DNA from: Geoglobus sp.
GTDB taxonomy: Archaea; Halobacteriota; Archaeoglobi; Archaeoglobales; Archaeoglobaceae
Assembly (NCBI GenBank): GCA_015523645.1
Contig: WAJY01000086.1
Span: forward strand, 1-7,039
Length of the DNA: 7,039 bases
Direction: 5' to 3'
Part shown: one piece after another, positions 1 through 5,439 of the stretch
Layout: every line of letters starts with the position of its first letter
How positions within the stretch are numbered: position 1 is the stretch's first letter
The notes under the pieces: generated by a model
The model's input: the letters and a program-made list of their open reading frames with translations, nothing else
Told to the model about the DNA's origin: nothing
Databases searched by the model: none
Translations under genes and position numbers: made by a program

Positions 1-646
1 ATTCAAAAGCATAGATCAATCCTGCCAGTGCTGAAGCTGAAGAAGAAAGAAACATTGCAGTGAGCTTCACCTTTCTCGTGTTAATTCCAATTGCCTTTGA
101 AGCTGTTTCATCATCTCCTATCGCAATCATCATAAATCCCATCTTGGATTCTTGAATGCCTATGTAAAGGAGATAAAAGAGGATGAGAGAAAATGCAGAA
201 AGTGAATGCACAATCTCAATGCCAAGAGTTGGATAATCGAAACCAACCTCTCCGCCAACGAGATAGCTATCTACTCTAACAACAAGTTTTGGTATTGTAA
301 GCCAGACAAATATCGAAAGGACTAGCGTTAAAAAGACGAAGGCGGTTCTTCCCGTATATTCCGAGAAAATGAAATATGATAGAGTTGTAAGTAAAATTCC
401 GATGAAGAAGAGCTGAACTGCAAGCTCAGTTGAATAAGCATAGCCTATGGCAGAGAAATAAGCTGGAAGGCTAAACAGCATGGAATGACCCATGCTTACC
501 CTACCTATCATTCTGCAAAACATCCATGAGATTGTTAGCAAAGCGTAGACAGACATGAGTGTGAAGAGCCATGCTGTGTATGCTGAATGGAATGAGATTG
601 CAAAAAGGAATATTAGGATTGAGATATGAACTATCTGTTTTTTCAG
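1..646 (-). CDS. livM: LivM-type ABC transporter permease, N-terminal part (cut by window edge)
   Basis: This is one of the two membrane permeases of a branched-chain-amino-acid-type (HAAT) ABC importer. Reading the minus strand from 646 gives 215 open codons that run off the left edge; LivM proteins usually have about 300 or more residues. Visible family landmarks are G-R-V-S-M-G-H-S at about residues 48-55 (LivM usually has G-x-I-S-L-G-H), a GGEVGF loop at 131-136, and the cytoplasmic ATPase-contact loop I-G-D-D-E-T-A-S-K-A-I-G-I-N at 176-189. At least five or six hydrophobic segments are present (roughly 8-43, 52-72, 76-94, 101-118, 145-164, 195-214). The start is odd: no ATG, GTG or TTG lies in frame near the expected N-terminus. 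I chose CTG 646-644, which overlaps the livH stop as CTGA and has a strong ribosome binding site 5 bases upstream. The next in-frame ATG (556) would delete the first membrane segment. Family assignment is firm; substrate is unknown. Confidence 0.9.
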   Translation of the reverse strand, partial: MKKQIVHISILIFLFAISFHSAYTAWLFTLMSVYALLTISWMFCRMIGRVSMGHSMLFSLPAYFSAIGYAYSTELAVQLFFIGILLTTLSYFIFSEYTGRTAFVFLTLVLSIFVWLTIPKLVVRVDSYLVGGEVGFDYPTLGIEIVHSLSAFSLILFYLLYIGIQESKMGFMMIAIGDDETASKAIGINTRKVKLTAMFLSSSASALAGLIYAFE

Positions 647-1332
647 ACCAACACCCCCGTTAAAGCCGTAAACAGAAACGATAGAATGAAGACAAGGGTG
701 TAATGTGTCAATCCCTTGAGGTTTAATTGAGCAGAGATTGCAGAGACTATTATTCCTGAGATCAGATAACCAAATCCTATAGCTGGAGAGATTGCCAGCT
801 TTTCCGCATAAAAAAATCCAGAAAGCATTACAGCTGATGTTGTTAGCGATGTTACAATTAAAACAAATCTTTCTGTATTGACACCATACATCTCTGCAAG
901 CTCAATGTCGCTTTCAATGTACTTAAGCTTAAGCCCAATTGGGCTGAGATAGGCGAAGACTATTGCGATGAAAAGTAATGCTCCGAGAAGTATAACCAGA
1001 TGGCTGTTGTTGCTGTGAATGATGTAGTAGTAAGAGCCTCTGTGAACAATTTCAAGAGCTCTCTCTATAAGTAAACCGATGCCGAGACTCACTATTGTTG
1101 CCTCTATAACGCTTTTACAAACTTTTAGTATGTAAAATGCCAAAATGAATCCTGTTATAAAACCCAATGAAGCAGGTATTGCTGGATTTTGATGAAAGTA
1201 GGCTATGTAAGCTCCAGATGCAAATATCCCTCCAAGTGAGAGATTCAAAAACTTGGAAATTCTGAAGTTTAAGGATATGCTAAGAGCCATGATCGAAAGA
1301 AGAAAGGATGTGAGAAAGAAACTCACGGCCAT
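643..1332 (-). CDS. livH: LivH-type ABC transporter permease, compact form
   Basis: This is the second membrane permease of the same HAAT-family importer, 229 residues long. The N-terminus matches LivH architecture: a first membrane helix, then L-N-L-S-L-G-G-I-F-A-S-G-A-Y-I-A-Y at 29-45 (LivH usually has N-F-A-H-G-x3-M-x-G-A-Y). The region V-S-L-G-I-G-L-L-I-E-R at 81-91 and the ATPase-contact loop D-I-E-L-A-E-M-Y-G-V-N at 142-152 are also recognisable. It is shorter than the usual 290 or so residues. The glycine-rich segment (GG-x-GS-x-x-GA) normally seen after the loop is replaced by S-A-I-S-A-Q-L-N-L, and the protein ends soon after. The ATG at 1332 overlaps the end of livK by 10 bases. A GTG at 1326 is an alternative start, because a GTGAT ribosome binding element at 1333-1337 abuts the ATG and would be better spaced (6 bases) for that GTG. 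Its own stop overlaps the livM start. Confidence 0.87.
   Translation of the reverse strand: MAVSFFLTSFLLSIMALSISLNFRISKFLNLSLGGIFASGAYIAYFHQNPAIPASLGFITGFILAFYILKVCKSVIEATIVSLGIGLLIERALEIVHRGSYYYIIHSNNSHLVILLGALLFIAIVFAYLSPIGLKLKYIESDIELAEMYGVNTERFVLIVTSLTTSAVMLSGFFYAEKLAISPAIGFGYLISGIIVSAISAQLNLKGLTHYTLVFILSFLFTALTGVLV
652..658 (-). promoter_or_regulatory. Ribosome binding site for livM
   Basis: The minus strand reads GGGGGTG here, close to the GGAGGTG expected to pair with the archaeal 16S rRNA 3' end. It lies inside the last codons of livH, 5 bases before the CTG at 646. This is the main evidence that translation of livM starts at that unusual codon. Confidence 0.6.
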
Positions 1333-2489
1333 ATCACTTCAGATGTTTTAAACTCTTCAGGATAGACAATCTCAATCCTTCCTTCCACGTATTCCGCAAT
1401 TATCCCTATGAGATCCTTGGAACCCCAGAGCGCCTGATGATTTTTGCTAAATCTGTAAACTCCTCCAGCACCCTTGAACTCTCCTGACTCAAGCTGTGCT
1501 ATCGTGCTCTCCGTATTTCCTTTCCATGCCTGTGCTGCAATAAGAACCGCATCATACGTCAGCAATCCGGCAAAGTTGTTTGCATTTTCACCAAATCTTT
1601 TTCTGTAGTCTTGGAAGTACAACTTCGTCAGATCGGTTTTCTCAGTTTCTTCCAAACCAGCACACTGAAATGCTATGTAGCTTAAATCTAGCTTTTCTAG
1701 GGTTTGGGGTAGTGCCAGTACCCCGCCCACAGAATAGATCAAAGCCTTTCCACCGCTTTTTCTATAAGCCTTCACAAACTGAATTGCAGTTCCACTGGGA
1801 TCTCCAACAATCACAACATCATCCTTCTCTGTAATCTTCGCAATTCTTTCTGCCTTTATGGCAAAGTCGTCAGGACTCAGCCTAGAGCTCAGGTAATAGA
1901 TCTCTCCTATTTTCCTTGCCTTGGTTTTATCCTCAAATGCCTTCAGCATACCCTGATTGAATGTTTTTAGAGGATCGTATCCTACAAAGTAATACCTCTC
2001 TGCTCCAGATATTCTGAGAAATTCTCCTGTAAGAATGCCCCAGTATGTGGTGTTGTAGGAGTTTCTGAAAACGTATTTATTGCCCTCCTCAACCATCTTT
2101 TCAAGCTGTGATGTGGATGCAACACTTGCAATGTAAACCTTCTTAACCTCTTCTGCTGCCTTAGCACAAACAACTGCTTGGTCGCTAGAATATGCTCCAA
2201 CAATTACGTCGGCTTGACTAGCCAGCTCCATGAATGCAGACTTTGCTTGCTCTGGTGTTGACCCACCATCTGCAAATATAACTTTAACATTGTATTTTGA
2301 AAGCTTGTATTTGTTAATGTGTTCTTCTGCAAGGAGTGCAGAATTCTTCATAGCCTTTCCAGCAGTTGAGAAGATGCCAGTTTCTGGAACTATCACTCCA
2401 ATCGTCAGAGTTTTCTCCTCATGCTGAACGCATCCCATAACTAGCAGGATTGATGCTAGCATACAGATCAATAGCTTTTCCTTCCTCAT
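1323..2489 (-). CDS. livK: Extracellular solute-binding lipoprotein of HAAT-family ABC importer (LivK-type)
   Basis: This is the periplasmic-type receptor that captures the solute outside the cell and hands it to LivH/LivM. From ATG 2489 it has 388 residues, normal for the family. A lipoprotein signal is visible: basic residues RKEK at 2-5, a hydrophobic stretch at 6-18, and V-M-G-C with the likely lipidated Cys20. The mature protein starts with the type 1 periplasmic fold pattern L-T-I-G-V-I-V-P-E-T-G (28-38), S-T-A-G-K-A (41-46) and a G-A-Y-S-S-D-Q-A-V ligand-loop region (98-106). A GTG at 2498 lies 9 bases upstream in frame, but it sits inside the ribosome binding site GGTGATC, so the ATG is preferred. 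It is first in a livK-livH-livM order, the usual arrangement. The ligand cannot be read from the sequence; branched amino acids, other amino acids or small carboxylates are all possible for this family. Confidence 0.93.
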   Translation of the reverse strand: MRKEKLLICMLASILLVMGCVQHEEKTLTIGVIVPETGIFSTAGKAMKNSALLAEEHINKYKLSKYNVKVIFADGGSTPEQAKSAFMELASQADVIVGAYSSDQAVVCAKAAEEVKKVYIASVASTSQLEKMVEEGNKYVFRNSYNTTYWGILTGEFLRISGAERYYFVGYDPLKTFNQGMLKAFEDKTKARKIGEIYYLSSRLSPDDFAIKAERIAKITEKDDVVIVGDPSGTAIQFVKAYRKSGGKALIYSVGGVLALPQTLEKLDLSYIAFQCAGLEETEKTDLTKLYFQDYRKRFGENANNFAGLLTYDAVLIAAQAWKGNTESTIAQLESGEFKGAGGVYRFSKNHQALWGSKDLIGIIAEYVEGRIEIVYPEEFKTSEVIWP

Positions 2490-2492
2490 CAC

Positions 2493-2499
2493 GATCACC
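2493..2499 (-). promoter_or_regulatory. Ribosome binding site deciding the livK start
   Basis: The minus strand reads GGTGATC, a 7-base match to the archaeal consensus GGAGGTGATC, ending 3 bases before ATG 2489. It contains the upstream GTG 2498, which makes that GTG an unlikely start. The same 3-base spacing is seen at pyrD. Confidence 0.65.
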
Positions 2500-2525
2500 G
2501 CTCAGCTCTTTTCATATAAATGATG

Positions 2526-2533
2526 TTTATAAG
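2526..2533 (-). promoter_or_regulatory. TATA box of the livKHM operon
   Basis: The minus strand reads CTTATAAA. With the usual archaeal spacing of about 25 bases, transcription would start near 2503. This gives a short leader that still holds the GGTGATC ribosome binding site. A second AT-rich candidate, TTTATATG at 2514-2521, would start transcription at about 2492 and lose that site, so it is less likely. Confidence 0.5.
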
Positions 2534-2603
2534 AGTTGTGAGCTTTCATCATCAGTGCAAAAAACTTCAAATGATGCTCCATTTCAGGCTAGGAAGATAA
2601 GAA

Positions 2604-2612
2604 TTTTTAAAG
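2604..2612 (+). promoter_or_regulatory. TATA box of the small ORF-pyrD operon
   Basis: TTTTTAAAG lies with its centre about 25 bases before ATG 2632, and no ribosome binding site precedes that ATG. The combination predicts a leaderless transcript starting at or next to the ATG. The 133 bases between the livK and small-ORF starts therefore hold two back-to-back promoters. Confidence 0.5.
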
Positions 2613-2631
2613 CGAATAACGATTTCTGGAC

Positions 2632-2823
2632 ATGGAAGCTGAAAAACTAAAAAATCTGTTGAATCATTGGATAGAGCACAATGAGGAACACATATCAAAG
2701 TATAAAGAATGGGCTCAGAAGATAAGGGAAGATAGGAGAGAGCTGTCAGATCTAATTGTAAAAAGCATCACCTACTTTGAACGAGGCAATGAGATTCTGA
2801 AAAAGGCTATGGAGATGATCTAG
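2632..2823 (+). CDS. Small helical protein with HWxxHNxxxH histidine face, upstream of pyrD
   Basis: This 63-residue protein is acidic to mixed-charge and all-helical by appearance, with no membrane segment or signal. Its clearest feature is H12-W13-x2-H16-N17-x2-E19-H20. Histidines 12, 16 and 20 are spaced i, i+4, i+8 and would line one face of a helix with nearby Glu residues, which suggests metal binding; this is an inference. W27 and the Y24/E26 pair continue the pattern, and the second half (about 33-62) is a second amphipathic helix. I recall similar short H-W-I-E-H-N-E-E-H helical domains in archaeal proteins, sometimes linked with nickel/cobalt handling, but cannot confirm this here. 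The start is supported by a correctly spaced TATA box and apparent leaderless initiation. The stop TAG (2821-2823) is immediately followed by the pyrD ATG, so the two are cotranscribed and probably translationally coupled. Function is unknown. Confidence 0.77.
   Translation: MEAEKLKNLLNHWIEHNEEHISKYKEWAQKIREDRRELSDLIVKSITYFERGNEILKKAMEMI
2811..2820 (+). promoter_or_regulatory. Strong ribosome binding site for pyrD
   Basis: GGAGATGATC differs at one base from the full 10-base archaeal consensus GGAGGTGATC. It overlaps the last codons of the small ORF and ends 3 bases before ATG 2824, which fixes the pyrD start. Confidence 0.75.
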
Positions 2824-3720
2824 ATGAGCGAGGCTTTAAAGGTTAGACTAGCAGGAATTGAAATGAAAAATCCTCTGATGCTTGCAAGCGGTATAATGGG
2901 GAGTTATGCTTCCTCGCTAAACAGAATATCTGAGTTTGCAGGAGCTGTTGTAAGCAAAAGCATTGGATTGAAGCCGGTTGAAGGATATGATAACCCGGCA
3001 GTGATAAACTATTCACACGGATTAATAAATGCGGTTGGTCTTGCATCTCCAGGAGCTGAAGCATTTGCCAAAGAACTTAAAGATTATGTTCTGTATGCTC
3101 CGCTCATTGTCAGCCTTTTTGGGTCATCGCCTGAAGAGTTTTCAAAACTTGTAGAATATTTTCCTTTTTCAGATGGTTTTGAGCTCAATCTTAGCTGTCC
3201 CCATGCAAAAAATGTAGGGCTTGCAGTCGGAAACGATCCCGATTTGGTTTATGAAATTGTCAGGGCTGTAAAAAAAGTCACAGAGAAACCTGTGTTTGCA
3301 AAACTCTCTCCTAATGTGAGAGACATAGTAGAAATAGGAAAAGCCGCTGAAGAGGCGAGAGCAGATGGAGTTGTGGCAATAAATACACTCAGAGGAATGA
3401 AAATAGATATATTCGCAAAGAAGCCAATTCTCAGCAACGTCAGTGGAGGTGTTAGTGGAGAAGGAATAAAACCTATTGCAATAAAATGTGTCTGGGATCT
3501 TTATGAAGAGCTCAGCATTCCCATAATTGGTTGCGGAGGTGTGACAAGCTGGAAAGATGTGATAGAGTTTATGCTTGCAGGTGCAAAAGCCGTGCAGGTT
3601 GGCTCTGCTTTATATTACTCAAACAGGATCTTTTACAGTCTGAAGGAGAGTCTGATTGCATATACCAGGATGACTGGGGAAAGATTAGAGGAAATTGTTG
3701 GGATAGCTCATAGAGAATAG
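2824..3720 (+). CDS. pyrD: Dihydroorotate dehydrogenase, class 1B catalytic subunit
   Basis: This enzyme oxidises dihydroorotate to orotate in pyrimidine synthesis, using FMN in a TIM barrel; it is cytoplasmic. The 298-residue length is normal. Family residues are present: Lys45 in V-S-K-S-I-G, the substrate loop N69-A-V-G-L73, the catalytic-base Cys125 in N-L-S-C-P-H, Lys160 in F-A-K-L-S-P-N, N187-T in A-I-N-T-L-R-G-M, and the C-terminal FMN phosphate region G-G-V-S-G-E-G, G-C-G-G-V and V-Q-V-G-S-A. Cys rather than Ser as the base, plus the I-N-T-x2-G-M segment, puts it in class 1. The resemblance is to 1B enzymes, which work with an iron-sulphur flavoprotein partner, PyrK; no pyrK is in this window. 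The residue after S-C-P is His instead of the more usual Asn. It follows the small histidine-rich ORF with no gap. Confidence 0.97.
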   Translation: MSEALKVRLAGIEMKNPLMLASGIMGSYASSLNRISEFAGAVVSKSIGLKPVEGYDNPAVINYSHGLINAVGLASPGAEAFAKELKDYVLYAPLIVSLFGSSPEEFSKLVEYFPFSDGFELNLSCPHAKNVGLAVGNDPDLVYEIVRAVKKVTEKPVFAKLSPNVRDIVEIGKAAEEARADGVVAINTLRGMKIDIFAKKPILSNVSGGVSGEGIKPIAIKCVWDLYEELSIPIIGCGGVTSWKDVIEFMLAGAKAVQVGSALYYSNRIFYSLKESLIAYTRMTGERLEEIVGIAHRE

Positions 3721-3728
3721 AGAAAAAG

Positions 3729-3752
3729 TTTTTAAGTCAAACAAAGATTTTT
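3729..3752 (+). terminator. T-run terminator after pyrD
   Basis: Two runs of five Ts (3729-3733 and 3748-3752) follow the pyrD stop within 32 bases on the coding strand. Short T-runs without a required hairpin are the usual intrinsic termination signal for archaeal RNA polymerase. Confidence 0.45.
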
Positions 3753-3761
3753 CAGATTGGT

Positions 3762-3804
3762 CATTCAAATGATTGTAAAACAATTATTATTATCGATTTG
3801 AATG
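3762..3804. repeat. Inverted repeat CATTCAAAT/ATTTGAATG
   Basis: CATTCAAAT (3762-3770) and its exact complement ATTTGAATG (3796-3804) flank a 25-base AT-rich spacer. Inside the spacer a smaller pair, ATTG (3772-3775) and CAAT (3781-3784), sits around TAAAA. It could fold as a nested hairpin in the pyrD 3' end or serve as a binding site upstream of the TATA box at 3824. Role unknown. Confidence 0.5.
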
Positions 3805-3823
3805 CAATGAGAATTCAGATTAG

Positions 3824-3832
3824 CTTATAAAG
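3824..3832 (+). promoter_or_regulatory. Orphan TATA box with no protein gene downstream
   Basis: CTTATAAAG is a near-ideal archaeal TATA element. It predicts a plus-strand start near 3853, only about 185 bases before the convergent gene's stop codon. No supported coding region follows, so it may be chance in AT-rich DNA or the promoter of a small RNA. Confidence 0.35.
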
Positions 3833-3871
3833 TCTATTGAAAAGAAATGGAAAAGCGAAATAAAAATAAAA

Positions 3872-3921
3872 TGTCTCTAAGGTGAGCAAAGCTCCAAGAG
3901 AGCCAAATAGTGGTGGAGACA
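3872..3921 (+). ncRNA. Possible structured small RNA segment (weak)
   Basis: This 50-base stretch is about 48% GC by count, clearly above its AT-rich flanks. It is closed by exact complements TGTCTC (3872-3877) and GAGACA (3916-3921). Between them lies a GAGC-AAA-GCTC hairpin (3884-3894) and a possible CCA-AATAG-TGG hairpin (about 3903-3913). It begins about 20 bases after the start predicted from the TATA box at 3824. I do not recognise a known RNA family, and stems this short are not strong for a hyperthermophile, so this is only a candidate. Confidence 0.2.
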
Positions 3922-3999
3922 AGCATTATTAAGTCTGCTGTTCCTCTAGTAAATGGTGAAAAGTGGTTATTGACTTTGATGATGTATAAGATCAACCAC

Positions 4000-4026
4000 A
4001 AAAATTCCAAAAAGGAAGTTGAAAAA
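4000..4026 (-). terminator. Triple T-run terminator after the IPCT/DIPPS gene
   Basis: On the minus strand, three runs of five Ts (4026-4022, 4013-4009, 4004-4000) follow within 40 bases of the stop codon at 4039. Clustered T-runs are a strong intrinsic terminator for archaeal RNA polymerase. Confidence 0.6.
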
Positions 4027-4038
4027 GCTTACAGGATT

Positions 4039-5328
4039 TCAGGAAAGGTTATTGCTGGAAACATAAAAGTCATACTCCAGAAGTCTGAAAACCATTTCAG
4101 CAGACCTCAGATTTGTAAGAATGGCAAGAAACAGAAAGAGATAGAACATGCTTATAAAAGGATGGAAAATGCAGAAAAGCATTACAATAGCTATTCTCTC
4201 ATCTCTTTTTCCTGGGACAAGAACCGAGAATCTGCTGTAAAATCCCTCAAAATACTCTCCTTTGTACCTTTCTGAAATGTAGCTTACCATAATGCTTCCA
4301 AAAACTGCCAGAAATGCTATGAAAAACTCCACTTTCTCTGAAAGAGTCAGAACTGCAAGAATGGAGAGAAACAGAAAGTCCACGACTCTGTCTAGAATCG
4401 AGTCCACAACACCTCCAACTCTAGATATCTTCATTGTGACTCTGGCAATCTCCCCGTCTATCCCGTCAAGAATAGAGCTTATCTGATAGAGAATACCTGC
4501 AACAGGAATGTTGAAAAAGAGGAGCAAAGATGATGCAACTCCGGTAAGAAAAGAGAGAAAAGTAGCCTGATTTGGCTCAACTCTCCCAGCAAGAATCCTT
4601 GAAATCCTTGTGGATATTTTTCTGTTTAAGTGTCTTGAAACAAACCCATCTCCCTTACCTTTTCCAGCCTCCCTGAAAAGTGCATCCTCAGCTCTTCTAA
4701 CATCTTCAGGAGTGTCAACATCCATCCACAACTCTCCATCAACAAAGTGAACATCAAGATTTGCTTTTTTCACAATATCAGAAAGTTCCACAACCTCTCT
4801 TTCTCTAACAAGTTCCTCAGCAGCATCAAATATGCTTTCATCAAGAATGAAAAACCCTGTGTCAAAGCAATCAAAGTCATCCAGACTCTTTCCAATCTCA
4901 GCAACCCTTCCTGCTTTGACTTTCACCTTTGTTGCCTCATTCACATCAATGTATTTCGGTGTTCTGTCACAGACAATCCCTTTTCCTTTAACAGCTTTCT
5001 CCACAAATTTTTCTCCAAAAACGTGATCACCCATGACAAGTATGAAATCACCAGAAATGCTTTTTTTTGTCAGATATAGCGAGTATCCATTTCCCCTTTC
5101 TGGAGCCTCATTCAAAACAAGATTGAAGTTGAATCCACTCTTTTTCAGAAATTCCTCTATTGCTTTCCTATTTTTCCTGTTTACAACAACAAAGAATTCC
5201 TCAACACCGTGATTCTTAAGCAGCTTCATCGATCTGTAGAGAATTTCCCTCCCACATACTTTAATGAGGGGTTTAACCTGACCGTTCATCCTTCTGGCAA
5301 GCCCTGAACAAAGCAAGACTGCCTTCAT
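4039..5328 (-). CDS. Bifunctional inositol-1-phosphate cytidylyltransferase / di-myo-inositol phosphate phosphate synthase (IPCT/DIPPS)
   Basis: This 429-residue fusion makes the precursor of di-myo-inositol phosphate, a solute of hyperthermophiles. The N-terminal half (1-215) is a nucleotidyltransferase that makes CDP-inositol from CTP and inositol-1-phosphate. It shows L-L-C-S-G-L-A-R-R-M (5-14) with K-P-L (19-21), E-R-G-N-G-Y (77-82), the metal-site G-D at 100-101, F-D-T-G-F-F (155-160) and W-M-D-V-D-T-P-E (201-208). The C-terminal half (about 250-410) is a membrane CDP-alcohol phosphotransferase with the complete motif D288-x2-D291-G-x2-A-R-x8-G305-x3-D309-x3-D313 and several hydrophobic helices. 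It joins CDP-inositol to a second inositol-1-phosphate. The same fusion is known from Archaeoglobus fulgidus; some other hyperthermophiles have the two parts as separate genes. An upstream TTG (5388) keeps the frame open, but the TATA box lies inside that extension, so ATG 5328 is chosen. Initiation is probably leaderless. No inositol-1-phosphate synthase is adjacent. Confidence 0.95.
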   Translation of the reverse strand: MKAVLLCSGLARRMNGQVKPLIKVCGREILYRSMKLLKNHGVEEFFVVVNRKNRKAIEEFLKKSGFNFNLVLNEAPERGNGYSLYLTKKSISGDFILVMGDHVFGEKFVEKAVKGKGIVCDRTPKYIDVNEATKVKVKAGRVAEIGKSLDDFDCFDTGFFILDESIFDAAEELVREREVVELSDIVKKANLDVHFVDGELWMDVDTPEDVRRAEDALFREAGKGKGDGFVSRHLNRKISTRISRILAGRVEPNQATFLSFLTGVASSLLLFFNIPVAGILYQISSILDGIDGEIARVTMKISRVGGVVDSILDRVVDFLFLSILAVLTLSEKVEFFIAFLAVFGSIMVSYISERYKGEYFEGFYSRFSVLVPGKRDERIAIVMLFCIFHPFISMFYLFLFLAILTNLRSAEMVFRLLEYDFYVSSNNLS

Positions 5329-5348
5329 GCCAAATGATTGCTCATCTC

Positions 5349-5367
5349 GGAGTAAATATTTAACTCC
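5349..5367 (-). promoter_or_regulatory. TATA box of the IPCT/DIPPS gene embedded in a palindrome
   Basis: The plus strand reads GGAGTAAATATTTAACTCC. The core TAAATATTTA (5353-5362) is perfectly self-complementary and acts as a TATA element for the minus strand. Its centre is about 27-30 bases from ATG 5328, giving a leaderless or near-leaderless message. The arms GGAG and CTCC extend the symmetry with a single-base offset. A protein bound to these arms would block TBP, so this is a candidate operator (inference). Confidence 0.5.
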
Positions 5368-5391
5368 AAGAATCGATAAAAATGACAACCA

Positions 5392-5399
5392 TTAAATAT
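5392..5399 (+). promoter_or_regulatory. TATA box of the fwdD-fwdB operon
   Basis: TTAAATAT predicts a transcription start near 5421, leaving a leader of about 19 bases that includes the GGTGA ribosome binding site. It lies about 30 bases from the oppositely directed TATA box of the IPCT/DIPPS gene, so the 111-base gap is a divergent promoter pair. Confidence 0.45.
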
Positions 5400-5429
5400 C
5401 CTCCAGCAAGAGTTTTCCATAAAATTAAC

Positions 5430-5434
5430 GGTGA
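5430..5434 (+). promoter_or_regulatory. Ribosome binding site deciding the fwdD start
   Basis: GGTGA ends 5 bases before ATG 5440. The alternative GTG start at 5431 lies within this element and is therefore disfavoured. Confidence 0.55.
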
Positions 5435-5439
5435 AAAAC

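Larger units (their letters stand above)
3721..4038. other. Convergent intergenic region without a convincing protein gene
   Basis: These 318 bases separate the ends of pyrD (plus) and the IPCT/DIPPS gene (minus). They are very AT-rich apart from about 3872-3921. Contents from left to right are: the pyrD T-run terminator, an inverted repeat at 3762-3804, a good TATA box on the plus strand at 3824-3832, a segment with several complementary stretches at 3872-3921, and T-runs terminating the minus-strand gene at 4000-4026. Very short reading frames exist, for example GTG 3882 giving VSKAPREPNSGGDKHY before a stop, but none has a length or start signal that I would support as a gene. Confidence 0.7.

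Noticed and set aside
3882..3932. Short frame VSKAPREPNSGGDKHY followed by further stops, which could be read as a transposase remnant.
   Set aside because: It has only 16 codons, stops in every later segment of the frame, and no terminal repeats or target duplication in view.
3970..4090. Box C-like TTGATGA near 3977 with a distant CTGA, as in a C/D box guide RNA.
   Set aside because: The two boxes are over 90 bases apart, with no C'/D' pair between them; archaeal C/D RNAs are about 50-70 bases.
3910..4275. Plus-strand open frame of 121 codons from a GTG start.
   Set aside because: Most of it is antisense to the IPCT/DIPPS gene, which has complete family motifs. It has no ribosome binding site, and its first part shows no recognisable domain.
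5329..5388. N-terminal extension of IPCT/DIPPS from a TTG at 5388.
   Set aside because: The extension covers the TATA element, and the conserved nucleotide-binding start M-K-A-V-L-L begins at ATG 5328.
5431..5439. GTG start for fwdD at 5431.
   Set aside because: It lies within the GGTGA ribosome binding site that is well spaced for ATG 5440.
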